NCBI RefSeq assembly: GCF_002093745.1
Contig: NZ_MTSB01000011.1
Location: 151,243-215,242 of the forward strand
DNA: 64,000 bases
Direction of reading: 5' to 3'
From: Pseudomonas graminis
GTDB taxonomy: Bacteria > Pseudomonadota > Gammaproteobacteria > Pseudomonadales > Pseudomonadaceae
Shown in pieces: positions 44,566 through 53,410 of this stretch. How positions within the stretch are numbered: position 1 is the first letter of the stretch; every line of letters begins with the position of its first letter. The notes under the pieces are model-generated. The model worked only from the letters and a program-made list of their open reading frames with translations. It was not told the DNA's origin and made no database searches. Position numbers and translations under genes: made by a program.

Positions 44566-45819
44566 ATGCATCCAGGACGCTTACCCATCATCGCCGCCGC
44601 CATCGGCCTCTGCCTGTTGTCCATGAGCGCATTTGCCGACAGTTTGTCGCCTGATGAACTCCTGAAAAAGGCCCAGACTGAACAGAAACCTTACCTTGCG
44701 ACGGTCAAGGCGTTGGTGGATATCGACACCGGCACGGGTCAGGCACCCGGCCTGAAAACCGTCAGCACAATGCTGGTCGACCGCCTCAAGGCATTGGGGG
44801 CCGAAGTCAGGACGACACCTGCGGAGCCTTCTGCAGGTGACAACATTGTCGGTACGTTCAAGGGCACCGGCACCCGGTCCTTTTTGCTCATGGTCCACTA
44901 CGACACCGTTTTCGGGCCGGGCACCGCCGCGAAGCGTCCTTTCAGAGTCGACAACGAGCGCGCTTACGGCCCGGGCGTGGCCGACGCGAAAGGCGGCGTG
45001 GCGATGATCCTGCACTCGCTGCAACTGTTGCAGGATCAGAAAATCAACGGTTTCGGTACGCTCACCGTGCTGTTCAATCCCGATGAGGAAACCGGTTCCG
45101 GCGGTTCTAAGAAAATCATCGCCGAACTGGCCCGTCAGCACGATTACGTGTTCTCGTATGAGCCACCTGACAAAGACGCCGTCACGGTCGCGACCAACGG
45201 GATCAACGGCCTGATTCTCGACGTCAAAGGCAAGTCTTCACACGCAGGCTCCGCGCCCGAGGCAGGACGCAATGCGGCCATTGAACTGGCGCACCAGATG
45301 CTGCAACTCAAGGACCTCGGCGATCCGGCCAAGGGCACCACGGTCAACTGGACGCTCAGCAAGGCAGGGGAAAAGCGCAACATCATTCCGGCCAGCGCCT
45401 CGGCCGAGGCCGACATGCGTTATTCGGACCTGAGCGAAAGCGACCGAGTGCTTGCGGACGGCCAGCGAATCGTGAAGAACACACTGATCGACGGTACTGA
45501 AGTGACATTGCGCATGGAAAAGGGCCGTCCGCCATTGGCGAAAAATCCGGGCACTGAACAGCTGGCCAAAACGGCCCAGGCTCTCTACGGAAAAATCGAC
45601 CGCACGCTTGAACCCATCGCCATGCGTTTCGGCACCGACGCAGGCTATGCCTATGTGCCGGGCAGTGCCAGGCCAGCAGTGCTGGAAACAATGGGCGTCG
45701 TGGGCGCGGGGCTGCATGCGGACGACGAATACATCGAGCTGTCGAGCATTGCGCCCAGGCTTTATCTGACCGTGGCATTGATCGAGCAATTGTCACAACC
45801 CGGTACAGCGCCGCAGTGA
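44566..45819 (+). CDS. Secreted M20-family metallopeptidase (carboxypeptidase G2-like)
   Basis: A 417-residue exported zinc peptidase with signal peptide ending LLSMSAFADS. Metal ligands are visible: MVHYDTVFGPG (His and Asp), GVADAKGGVAMIL (bridging Asp), NPDEETGSGGSKKI (Glu pair) and RFGTDAGYAYVPG; a lid domain lies between about residues 215 and 330. It matches carboxypeptidase G2/glutamate carboxypeptidase-type enzymes, which release C-terminal Glu from folate-like or peptide substrates in the periplasm. Substrate not certain. Single gene. Confidence 0.93.
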   Translation: MHPGRLPIIAAAIGLCLLSMSAFADSLSPDELLKKAQTEQKPYLATVKALVDIDTGTGQAPGLKTVSTMLVDRLKALGAEVRTTPAEPSAGDNIVGTFKGTGTRSFLLMVHYDTVFGPGTAAKRPFRVDNERAYGPGVADAKGGVAMILHSLQLLQDQKINGFGTLTVLFNPDEETGSGGSKKIIAELARQHDYVFSYEPPDKDAVTVATNGINGLILDVKGKSSHAGSAPEAGRNAAIELAHQMLQLKDLGDPAKGTTVNWTLSKAGEKRNIIPASASAEADMRYSDLSESDRVLADGQRIVKNTLIDGTEVTLRMEKGRPPLAKNPGTEQLAKTAQALYGKIDRTLEPIAMRFGTDAGYAYVPGSARPAVLETMGVVGAGLHADDEYIELSSIAPRLYLTVALIEQLSQPGTAPQ

Positions 45820-45919
45820 ATATTCCCGGGGCGATGCCAGCCTTGCGCATCGCTCCGACTGACGCCATTGGTCGAAGCAGGGGCCTTCAAGATTGACCTG
45901 AAGCCGAATAAACGATTAA

Positions 45920-45935
45920 CTGTATATGCATACAG
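45920..45935. promoter_or_regulatory. LexA (SOS) box
   Basis: CTGTATATGCATACAG is a perfect CTGT-N8-ACAG palindromic LexA operator with the AT-rich centre typical of strong sites. It ends 23 bases before the start of the UmuD-like gene, so this gene should be SOS-induced. Confidence 0.92.
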
Positions 45936-45958
45936 TTAATCACAAAAGGCTCACGTTC

Positions 45959-46405
45959 ATGAGTGTCACCTTCCTCGGCCCGCTCTCTGCACAGGGTATC
46001 CAGCTCCCGTCAGCTTCCCTGTCAGCCGTCGGTTCGCCTTCGCGAGCACCGCGTCACTCCATCGCAGCGCTGTGCGACGTCCGCGAGCCCCACGTTTATC
46101 TGGCCAGGGTCGAAGATGAGGGCATGCGAGGCGGCGGCATGTGCAGCGGTGACATGCTGGTGGTCGACCGCAGCCAGTATGCCGAACACGGTGATATCGT
46201 CGTCGCCTCACTCAATGCCAGGCAGATATGCCGCCGGTTGTACATGCGTGGCGAGGTGGTGATTCTGGAATCCGAGAACGCAGACTATCCGCCGCTTCGC
46301 GTCACTGACAACGACGACCTGATCATCCTTGGGGTCGTGACCTACAGCACCTACAGCCTGAAAAGCCTTCTTGAGGGTCGCGCTGCGCCTCCCACGGCTG
46401 GATGA
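45959..46405 (+). CDS. UmuD-like S24 protein lacking the Ser-Lys catalytic dyad
   Basis: A 148-residue protein aligning by eye with UmuD over its whole length (HVYLARVEDEGMRGGGMCSG, then DMLVVDRSQYAEHGDIVVAS). The nucleophile serine of the G-D-S-M motif is Gly here (DEGM, about G55) and the general-base Lys is Arg (ICRRL, about R92), so self-cleavage should be impossible. The N-terminal arm of about 30 residues is present. No umuC follows, so it is an orphan. A perfect LexA box lies just upstream. The ATG at 45959 (AAAGG upstream) is used because the earlier ATG at 45926 lies inside the LexA box. It may act as a non-cleavable UmuD-like modulator; that is inference. Confidence 0.9.
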   Translation: MSVTFLGPLSAQGIQLPSASLSAVGSPSRAPRHSIAALCDVREPHVYLARVEDEGMRGGGMCSGDMLVVDRSQYAEHGDIVVASLNARQICRRLYMRGEVVILESENADYPPLRVTDNDDLIILGVVTYSTYSLKSLLEGRAAPPTAG

Positions 46406-46483
46406 CCTCTCTCATTGTCTTGCAATGCCTGACGCCCCGTGATCTGCTGCCGCCCCTAAGGTTTTGACAGAGAAATTGAACGC

Positions 46484-46723
46484 ATGCAGGAACAACTTGA
46501 TCAACTCAGGCTACCCAAACCTGTACAAGGGGAAATCAGCGATCTGGTGAGGGCGCTTGAAGCCGTTAGCACCCAAGCCGATCTGAAAATCGAGGCCGCG
46601 TTGCAGATCGAATATATCTATGGGCTGGAGGCCTCCAGAAAACTGCGTCCTGCCGATGCCGAGAAGCTTTACATCATTTTTGACGATGCGGTTCAGGCTC
46701 GTTTGCAGGCACTTTCCGACTAG
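46484..46723 (+). CDS. Small conserved helical protein
   Basis: A 79-residue helical protein (MQEQLDQLRLPKPVQGEISD, ending RPADAEKLYIIFDDAVQARL). No membrane segment, no cysteine and no family that I can name. The ribosome-binding site is weak (GAGA). It could form an operon with the UmuD-like gene 78 bases upstream or stand alone. Amino-acid composition and codon use look genuine. Confidence 0.6.
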   Translation: MQEQLDQLRLPKPVQGEISDLVRALEAVSTQADLKIEAALQIEYIYGLEASRKLRPADAEKLYIIFDDAVQARLQALSD

Positions 46724-46861
46724 ACTCGGAGAAATACTTTGCCGCCCTGGCTGCGGAAAAGCGCACTCAACAACATGCACCCTCCCTCAAGACCGGGACC
46801 GGTGCTTGACCTAGGCCACGAACCTTCAGCTCGCTTGGTTCATTTTCAGGTTTGATTTGCT

Positions 46862-47989
46862 ATGCGGTTATCGGGCTTCATTCTTGAGAACATCGAACCC
46901 ATTGTGCGTGACTGGACTGATTTCGCCCGCACCATGGCAACAATCGGAGAGCCTCTGGACACCAGAGAACTCAGGGACCACGCCGAGCAGATGCTTCGGG
47001 CCATTGCTGCGGATCTGCAAACAGATCAGTCGTCGCAGGAGCAAATCGATAAATCACAAGGCCAGGTGCTGTCGGAAGACCAGACAGCAGCAAAAACGCA
47101 TGCCATCACCCGACTGATGTCAGGTTTCACCATTGATCAGGTGGTTTCGGAATTTCGTGCGCTACGGGCAAGCGTCATCAAGCAGTGGATGATGCGGGAG
47201 GCCGCAGACCCGCAATTGCAGATGGAAGACATGATCCGTTTCAATGAAGCGATTGATCAGGCGCTTGCGGAGTCCATATCCAGTTACACGGGTGCCGTTC
47301 AGGCCTCGCGCAACATTTTTCTCGGTATTCTCGGGCATGATTTGCGCACTCCGTTGAGCGCAATATTGTTGGGTGCCGACGTGTTATTGCGCACCAGCGA
47401 CCTGGGCGCGCGACCGACCAAGGTTGCGTCGAGGATCTACTCGAGCGTAAAGCGGGCCAGTCAGATCGTTGGCGACCTGCTTGACTTCACCCGGTCGCAA
47501 ATCGGTCCTGGCCTGCCGTTGAAAAAAACGGAAATCGATATTCAGCCGATCTGCGCGCGCATTGTCGACGAGTCCCGCACGGTCAATCCCGAAGCAGACA
47601 TTCGCCTGATCTCCGACGATCCGATCATCGGCAACTTCGACGGAGACCGGCTTGAACAGGTCTTTTCGAACCTTATTGGTAACGCCGTACAGCATGGCAA
47701 TAGCCGTGACCCTGTCGAAGTAACGCTGGAAGCCGTTGATGGGACCCTGCAGTTCACAGTTCACAACATGGGCAGCCCGATACCGGAGGACGTGCTTCCG
47801 TTCATTTTCAACCCGATGGGACGCTACTCCCAGGAACAGGTGACGGACAACGGCCCCTACTCGAGCCTCGGGCTTGGCTTGTTCATTGTTGCCAAGATAG
47901 TCGACGCTCATGGCGGACGCATCGAAGTGACATCGAAAGTGGAGAGAGGGACGACATTTGCGGTGCTCATCCCTTTGAATGCAGACTGA
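46862..47989 (+). CDS. Soluble sensor histidine kinase with RsbRD-type N-terminal domain
   Basis: A 375-residue cytoplasmic histidine kinase without transmembrane segments. The N-terminal about 150 residues are an all-helical RsbRD/RsbR-N-like sensor (ENIEPIVRDWTDFARTM, FTIDQVVSEFRALRASVIKQ). A HisKA domain has the phospho-acceptor His in LGILGHDLRTPLSAILLGAD. The ATPase domain has an N box EQVFSNLIGNAVQHGN and a G box SLGLGLFIVAKIVDAHGG. No response regulator is adjacent, so it is an orphan kinase. Signal unknown. Single gene. Confidence 0.92.
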   Translation: MRLSGFILENIEPIVRDWTDFARTMATIGEPLDTRELRDHAEQMLRAIAADLQTDQSSQEQIDKSQGQVLSEDQTAAKTHAITRLMSGFTIDQVVSEFRALRASVIKQWMMREAADPQLQMEDMIRFNEAIDQALAESISSYTGAVQASRNIFLGILGHDLRTPLSAILLGADVLLRTSDLGARPTKVASRIYSSVKRASQIVGDLLDFTRSQIGPGLPLKKTEIDIQPICARIVDESRTVNPEADIRLISDDPIIGNFDGDRLEQVFSNLIGNAVQHGNSRDPVEVTLEAVDGTLQFTVHNMGSPIPEDVLPFIFNPMGRYSQEQVTDNGPYSSLGLGLFIVAKIVDAHGGRIEVTSKVERGTTFAVLIPLNAD

Positions 47990-48095
47990 GCCTCGGCCCA
48001 CAGGCTGTGGGTTGTGACGGAAACTTGCGCGCTGAATGGGAGAGGTGTCCTCCCTGAAGGCGAGTGTGTGGGAACTCTCTTCGTGACACCCCGGG

Positions 48096-48437
48096 TCAGC
48101 TCAAGATGATCACACCCTGGCGGGCGACCCGGATCAGGTGCCTGTAGGTCTCCGATGTGCTGCCGTCGAGAGGCAGATGAATAATCAGCATATCGAAAGT
48201 GTCGTCACGCCACTGGCCCATGTCCGCCCGCTCGTCAAACAACTGCAAAGCCGGGTTCTGCCCGGTGGTTAGCCAGGTTTGTGAAACAGGCGAGGTCTCA
48301 GTGCCTACCGTGTCAGTTGCCAACTGTGCAGGGCTGCACAGCCCCAGCGTTCGCCAGGCCAGACGGCAGGATGCACAGTTGATCGTCACCCCATTCCCGA
48401 GGCCAATGACAGGGCTTCGGTTTCTATTGAATCTCAC
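48096..48437 (-). CDS. Hypothetical protein (113 aa)
   Basis: A 113-residue frame starting with GTG behind an AGGGAG ribosome-binding site. The N-terminal part holds CASCRLAWRTLGLC with three cysteines. The C-terminal half (DDTFDMLIIHLPLDGSTSET, then YRHLIRVARQGVIIL) has an alternating pattern as in a Rossmann-like or receiver-like fold, and ends abruptly, so it may be a truncated protein. No family recognised. It lies between the histidine kinase (convergent) and the PEP-mutase-like gene. Confidence 0.5.
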   Translation of the reverse strand: MRFNRNRSPVIGLGNGVTINCASCRLAWRTLGLCSPAQLATDTVGTETSPVSQTWLTTGQNPALQLFDERADMGQWRDDTFDMLIIHLPLDGSTSETYRHLIRVARQGVIILS

Positions 48438-48468
48438 CTGTGTGCTCCCTGCAGATAATCGATCCTGA

Positions 48469-49284
48469 CTAACGCATCACGTCATTAAGCTGATTCAGGC
48501 TTAGCCCTGACTGTAGAAAATCCAGGCCGTTCGAGTGTTCCAGCCCCAGTAGAACAGTTGAAATCTGCTGGTAGGCCGATCTAAACAGTGCGCTGCCAAG
48601 GCTGATTCGGCGAATGCCGGTTGCTCTGAGTCGGTCAATCGTCATGCCGGAAACAGGAAGGACATTGAGCGGTTTGGTAAGCGAGCGCTGAATGATTTCA
48701 AGGTCCTCAATCGATCTCACGCCCGGTGCGAACAGACAATCGGCGCCTGCTTCTTCAAACGCGACCAGCCGCGCAATAACCTCACTCAACGAATACGCGT
48801 GCGCACCAAGCAGATAGTCTGTTCTGGCCGTGAGCACGAAGTCGGCGTCCAGCATGCGGACTGCCTCGCTGGCAGCACGTACGCGGTCACACGCTTCTCC
48901 AATGGAGAAATACACCGGGGTATCAGGGTCACTGTAGTCAGAAATATCTTCAATGGACGCGCCTGCGCAGCCGATGGCCAGTGCTCGCCTGAAATGCTCT
49001 TCGACCTTTTCCAGGGTCTTCGCCAGACCATTCTCCAGGTCTGCGGTGACGGGTATGTCCACCGCGCGGACGATACGATCAATCGCCGCAAAGCGATCAT
49101 CATTGTTCATTGAGGGTGATGAGTCCCGGTAGCCCTGCGCGTAGGCAATTCCCGCGCTGGTGGTGCCGAGGCTGGCATAACCCATCTGTTGAATAAGCCG
49201 CGCGCTTCCCTCACACCACGCATTGGGCATGATAAATAACGCATCGCGTTCATGTAAGGTTCTGAAGGCCTGACTGGTGTTCAT
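48469..49284 (-). CDS. Isocitrate lyase/PEP mutase superfamily protein
   Basis: A 271-residue TIM-barrel enzyme of the PEP-mutase/isocitrate-lyase superfamily. FIMPNAWCEGSARLIQQMGY, metal-binding VTADLENGLAKTLEKVEEHF, ASIEDISDYSD and FVLTARTDYLL match the 2-methylisocitrate-lyase/oxaloacetase-like group. The usual lyase cysteine loop (KKCGH) is not present, so a C-C lyase or hydrolase acting on another 2-oxo acid is likelier. ATG 49284 is used (MNTSQAFRTLHERDALFIMP). It is divergent from the biosynthetic cluster and may share its promoter region, though a link is unproven. Confidence 0.87.
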   Translation of the reverse strand: MNTSQAFRTLHERDALFIMPNAWCEGSARLIQQMGYASLGTTSAGIAYAQGYRDSSPSMNNDDRFAAIDRIVRAVDIPVTADLENGLAKTLEKVEEHFRRALAIGCAGASIEDISDYSDPDTPVYFSIGEACDRVRAASEAVRMLDADFVLTARTDYLLGAHAYSLSEVIARLVAFEEAGADCLFAPGVRSIEDLEIIQRSLTKPLNVLPVSGMTIDRLRATGIRRISLGSALFRSAYQQISTVLLGLEHSNGLDFLQSGLSLNQLNDVMR

Positions 49285-49427
49285 GGCAACTCCCTGAAAG
49301 AGCAATATTAGTCCTCTTCACAAGAAACAGGATTAAAAAAAAGTGAAGGCTATTAAAAAAGTCTGAACAGACAATAAGCAGGGCCTGTGGAATGCTGGCA
49401 GTCACTTAATTGCAAGGACGTTGACTG

Positions 49428-50537
49428 ATGAAGGGGATTGCTTCCGCCGCCTTGTTTTTTGTTTCCTGTGCCACGGCCCTGATGGGGGTTGCCTCTCCCG
49501 TACCCACAAGTTCAGTGGCGACTGTCGGGGGGATGGAAGTTCATACCGTTAAACTAAAAACAGACGCGATGAAGATGGCCCTCTGGCGCGACCCGCCTAA
49601 GGGAACTCATGCCCAGACCCTGAAAGAGTCAAACGTTGTTCTGTTTATTCATGGCGCAACGATTTCGGGCAATCTTTCGGCAGGCTACGCCATCGATGGT
49701 TATTCCTGGGCGCAGGATGTCGCCAATTCGGGGCGCGAGGCCTGGGTGGTGGACTTGCCGGGTTATGGCCGCTCTGATGATTACCCGGAAATGCGTGAGG
49801 CCAGTCCGCAGGCCAGTCATGAGCCCGTGGGCAATGCCAAAAGCCTGGTGCCCGTGATTGATGCCGCGGTTGACTACGTATTGAACTTCACCGGCGCTAA
49901 AAAACTCACGATTATCGCTACGTCCAGAGGCGCCATACCGGTGGGGTATTACCTGAGTGCGCACGGCGAAAAAGTAGACAAGGTCGTGTTCAACTCGCCC
50001 ATCGTCCGGCGCGACAACACGGATCCTGCCATCGTACGAGGTTTGTTCGGAAGTGCCGACAGGCCCGACAAGAACTTTTATGAGATTCCTGTGGACAAGC
50101 GATTGTCCATGATCGAAGAAGATCGTCCGCCGGGCACCGAGACGCAACTGGAGCGCGCCTTCATAAAAAACTGGCCCGGTGACGCCGTGCTGGAAAGAGC
50201 GCATCAAAAAAACATGATCAAAGTGCCTGGAGGTTTCGCCCAGGACATCTATGACGCCTGGCACGGCGTGTACTGGGACCCCGCCAACATCAACGTGCCG
50301 GTTTTAATCACCCGTGGTGATTATGACCATGTGTTGACCACCGCGGCGGATGCCGACTGGTTGTACACAAGCCTGAGCAGTGCCCCCAGTAAACGGTACG
50401 TGCTGATTGATAAAGGCACCCATGCCATGTTGTTTGAAAAAAAGCGTTTTGAACTCTACCGCGAAGTTCAGGTTTTTCTGGACGGCTCGTGCAACCGATT
50501 GTCACTGACGTGCAGTTTCTGTGGCGGCCGCAACTAA
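49428..50537 (+). CDS. Secreted alpha/beta hydrolase, first gene of biosynthetic cluster
   Basis: A 369-residue exported alpha/beta hydrolase: signal peptide (MKGIASAALFFVSCATALMG), oxyanion segment VVLFIHGATISGNLSAGYAI, strand-loop VVDLPGYGRSDDYPEMREAS, nucleophile elbow LTIIATSRGAIPVGYYLSAH (Ser in A-T-S-R-G instead of G-x-S-x-G), Asp in LITRGDYDHVLT and His in DKGTHAMLFEKK. The C-terminal tail is short and cysteine-rich (CNRLSLTCSFCGGRN). The ThiF gene starts 14 bases after its stop. As a periplasmic enzyme it could hydrolyse or mature the cluster's product; that is inference. Confidence 0.85.
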   Translation: MKGIASAALFFVSCATALMGVASPVPTSSVATVGGMEVHTVKLKTDAMKMALWRDPPKGTHAQTLKESNVVLFIHGATISGNLSAGYAIDGYSWAQDVANSGREAWVVDLPGYGRSDDYPEMREASPQASHEPVGNAKSLVPVIDAAVDYVLNFTGAKKLTIIATSRGAIPVGYYLSAHGEKVDKVVFNSPIVRRDNTDPAIVRGLFGSADRPDKNFYEIPVDKRLSMIEEDRPPGTETQLERAFIKNWPGDAVLERAHQKNMIKVPGGFAQDIYDAWHGVYWDPANINVPVLITRGDYDHVLTTAADADWLYTSLSSAPSKRYVLIDKGTHAMLFEKKRFELYREVQVFLDGSCNRLSLTCSFCGGRN

Positions 50538-50551
50538 GCAAGGAGCAGACC

Positions 50552-51481
50552 ATGTTGAAGAAAGCACGCATTGTTAAATTCCCCGGCGTTTTTACCGAGC
50601 AGGTGTACAACGAGCGGGTTTCACGCAGCGGTTGTTTTCTCGGTAACACGAAGCTGGAACAACTGGCCAATCAGGGCAAACTCTCCAACGCTGTCGTCGG
50701 CGTGGCAGGCGCGGGGGGGATTGGCGGAGCGGTGGCATTGGGGTTGGCACGGTTAGGTGTCCGGCACATCAAAATCGCTGATCCCGACTCTTTTGACATC
50801 AGCAACATCAACCGACAGTTTGGTGCGTCACTGGAAACCATCGGCCGCAATAAGGCATTGGTGGTCGCCGAATTGGTCCACCGGCTGGCCGGCGACGTGA
50901 GCGTCGATGTGTTCCCTGAGGGCATCCAGAAACACACCGCTGAAGCGTTTGTGGAAGATTGTGATCTGGTGCTGGATCAGATGGACTTCTACAGCATTGC
51001 CGAGCGCTATGCGTTGCACCGGGCGTATCGCAAATCAGACAGGTGCAAGGGTTTATTGGCATCGTCGGTGGTCGGTTGGGGCGCTAATATTTACAAGTTC
51101 GACAAGACCGGCCTGACGCTGGAGGGTTTTTATAATATTCCAGAAGACGCAGAAATGACGACTGAGTTGGTCAAAGAGCTGGTCATGCTTCAGGCCTCCT
51201 ACCAACCTCGTTTTCCGAGCGTTCCTGATATTTTCAGCTGGATGAAAGAAACCGGAAATGTCCCGATTCTGTCAGTGGCCCCGACGGCTTCTCATTACCT
51301 GATCCTCTGTCGTTCAGCGTTGATGCTGTGCGATCTGGAGGGCGCGCCTTACAGCACCGAACTTCCTCCGATGCCTAAGTATTACTGGTTTGATGGCTCT
51401 ACGTTCGATAACGGCATTTATGAGTTCGACGGTAACTGGGCCAATCCCGAAGAGCACCGCAAGCATTTCAATGTCAATTGA
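50552..51481 (+). CDS. ThiF/MoeB-type E1-like adenylyltransferase
   Basis: A 309-residue E1-like protein. The Rossmann nucleotide motif is VVGVAGAGGIGGAVALGLAR (about residues 51-70), the Mg-binding Asp region KIADPDSFDISNINRQFGAS includes the conserved NxxRQ, and a long variable C-terminal region follows. No zinc CxxC pairs are seen, unlike MoeB/ThiF proper. Such stand-alone E1-like enzymes adenylate a carboxyl group (protein C-terminus or small molecule) for amide, thiocarboxylate or other bond formation. AGGAG lies eight bases before the ATG. In this cluster it is the likely carboxylate-activating enzyme. Confidence 0.88.
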   Translation: MLKKARIVKFPGVFTEQVYNERVSRSGCFLGNTKLEQLANQGKLSNAVVGVAGAGGIGGAVALGLARLGVRHIKIADPDSFDISNINRQFGASLETIGRNKALVVAELVHRLAGDVSVDVFPEGIQKHTAEAFVEDCDLVLDQMDFYSIAERYALHRAYRKSDRCKGLLASSVVGWGANIYKFDKTGLTLEGFYNIPEDAEMTTELVKELVMLQASYQPRFPSVPDIFSWMKETGNVPILSVAPTASHYLILCRSALMLCDLEGAPYSTELPPMPKYYWFDGSTFDNGIYEFDGNWANPEEHRKHFNVN

Positions 51482-51522
51482 CCCACCTGGCCCGACGGGG
51501 CCAGGCCTTTGAGGGGTGTTCG

Positions 51523-52746
51523 GTGAATGAAGTGCTCGATACTCAGGAACGGCACAATGTGTCCAGATTCCTCGTGGCGTCCAGTTTGTGGTTCATTTGT
51601 GTGGGTGTACACAGTGTATTCCTGCCTTGGGTACTGATCAGCGTCGTTCAGGCATCGGCCTTTCAATTTGGCGTTGCGCAGATGTGCCTGATGTTGCCGG
51701 TGCTGATGCTCGTGATCTATGGAGGTTATGTTGCTGACCGCAAGCCGTTACGCAAGTTATTGGTCGGCGTGTACCTCGCCGGCGCACTGACGGCACTTGT
51801 GTTCGCGGTGTGGAGTTACCAGTCAGCAATCACTTACACCAAGGTCCTGCTGTATGCATTGTCGTTTGGGGTGCTGTCGGCATTCTGCGCCCCTGCCAGA
51901 GAGTTGTACCTCAACGTACTGGGCAAAAAGCAACTGCAAAAAATAGTCACGATCAATATCGGAATTGAGTTCGGGATTCAGACCGTGGGATTTGCCATCG
52001 GTGGTGTTGCGCAGCAGGTGGGCATCAGCCTGATGTTCTTGTTGTTGTCCCTGCTGTTCATGATGTCGTCTCTGGTCGCTTCTCGTATTTCGGTGACCAC
52101 GCCGAGCAAGCGCCATTCGGGTCTGATCGCTGAAACCCGTGCGGCACTGCGGTTCTCCGTTCAGCACCCGATCATCTTTCCGGTGTTGTTGCTGAACGGC
52201 CTGATCGGTGTTTTCTTCCTGGGCTCGTTTTTCGTCATGATGCCCCTCCATGTTTCCGGTTTGCCGGGGTATGACGCTTCGTTACTGGCCCTGTTCAATA
52301 TCGTGTTTATGGTCGGGTTGATCGCCTCCGTCGTGACACTGGTCGCCAGCGGAGGGATCACTCACAAGCTGCGGGCATTGATCGGTTCCTGCCTGCTGGC
52401 TTCAGTGCTGCTGGCTGCCATCCCGTCCGTCGTGACGGAGTGGGTTTTGTTTCTACTGGTTTTTGGCTGGGGTTTTCTAGGCGGCATAGCGCTCAGCATG
52501 GGGCAGACGCTGATTCAGGAGAATGCCCCGTCACGTAATAAAGCGCAGGTATTAGCGTTGCTGATGTTGTTCTTCATGGGCGGCAGTCCAATAGGGTCAT
52601 TCCTGCTGGGCGCACTGCTTGAATTTGTCGATACACCGGTGGTGGGGTTCATCAGCGCAGGCGCGATGGTTGTTTCAATAATGGCAGTATCCTATATATA
52701 CACACTGTGGAATACACAACATGAACGGATCGACACTGCCATTTAA
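51523..52746 (+). CDS. MFS exporter of the biosynthetic cluster
   Basis: A 407-residue, about 12-helix MFS protein (YGGYVADRKPLRKLLVGVYL loop between helices 2 and 3; GALLEFVDTPVVGFISAGAM near the end), resembling the MFS_3/enterobactin-exporter-like group. GTG 51523 is chosen, with GAGGGG seven bases upstream; the frame runs further upstream to the ThiF stop. Its 3' end overlaps the N-acyltransferase gene by 26 bases, so translation is coupled. It probably exports the cluster product. Confidence 0.87.
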   Translation: MNEVLDTQERHNVSRFLVASSLWFICVGVHSVFLPWVLISVVQASAFQFGVAQMCLMLPVLMLVIYGGYVADRKPLRKLLVGVYLAGALTALVFAVWSYQSAITYTKVLLYALSFGVLSAFCAPARELYLNVLGKKQLQKIVTINIGIEFGIQTVGFAIGGVAQQVGISLMFLLLSLLFMMSSLVASRISVTTPSKRHSGLIAETRAALRFSVQHPIIFPVLLLNGLIGVFFLGSFFVMMPLHVSGLPGYDASLLALFNIVFMVGLIASVVTLVASGGITHKLRALIGSCLLASVLLAAIPSVVTEWVLFLLVFGWGFLGGIALSMGQTLIQENAPSRNKAQVLALLMLFFMGGSPIGSFLLGALLEFVDTPVVGFISAGAMVVSIMAVSYIYTLWNTQHERIDTAI

Positions 52747-53380
52747 CAACGCCACGTCGACAGTATTGAAAGGCCGGGTGCAACTTGCGCACTCTGATCT
52801 CGAACTCGCCAGCGTCAAGGCTATTTGGCAAGAAGTGTACAGCGAAGAACTGGGCTGGCTGGACCGCGATGACACGGATCCTCGCAATGATCGCTACCAT
52901 GCCCATTCGGTTTACTTGCTGGCCACTGACGACAGCGGCGCACCCGTCGGGGTGATGCGCATGATTATCGACGGGGACCAAGGATTGCCAATCGATAAGT
53001 TTGCCGATATTTCCGCGACACGAGAAAACGCCCAAGGCGCGTTGGTGGAATGCGCGCGGCTCATGATCCCGGCCAGATACCGTGATCAGACGTTTGCGGC
53101 TTACCCTTACGGCATCTTCGCCGCGCTGGTCAAAGCGGCACTGCAGCACTGCCTGAAAGAAAAGAACTACAACGTCCTGGCCAATTGTTTTCTCGACACG
53201 CCGCACACACCGATAAAAGCATTGGCGCACATGGGCTTCAATGACTTGAACATTCGCTTTCAAGACGAGTTGCATGAGGCGTCGGAGTGTACGGTGCTGC
53301 ACCTGGACATCAAGGACATGCTGTCGATCTTTTACGGGCCTGAGAAAAGCCTGGGCCATTACATCATGGCGCGCGCGTAG
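52721..53380 (+). CDS. GNAT-fold N-acyltransferase, FeeM/AHL-synthase-like
   Basis: A 219-residue protein of the N-acyl amino acid synthase (FeeM-like)/autoinducer-synthase branch of the GNAT fold. VYSEELGWLDRDDTDPRNDR carries a conserved-looking Asp cluster, GAPVGVMRMIIDGDQGLPID is the GxxxGxxR strand, and ALVECARLMIPARYRDQTFA resembles the ExxRxxVxPxxR motif of AHL synthases. Members transfer acyl groups from ACP or CoA to an amino group. The start lies inside the MFS gene in another frame (26-base overlap). Substrate unknown; in context the acceptor may be the diamine or amino acid made by the next enzyme. Confidence 0.85.
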   Translation: MNGSTLPFNNATSTVLKGRVQLAHSDLELASVKAIWQEVYSEELGWLDRDDTDPRNDRYHAHSVYLLATDDSGAPVGVMRMIIDGDQGLPIDKFADISATRENAQGALVECARLMIPARYRDQTFAAYPYGIFAALVKAALQHCLKEKNYNVLANCFLDTPHTPIKALAHMGFNDLNIRFQDELHEASECTVLHLDIKDMLSIFYGPEKSLGHYIMARA

Positions 53381-53410
53381 TTTATCTTTTCAAGGCAAAG
53401 GACGGCAGGC

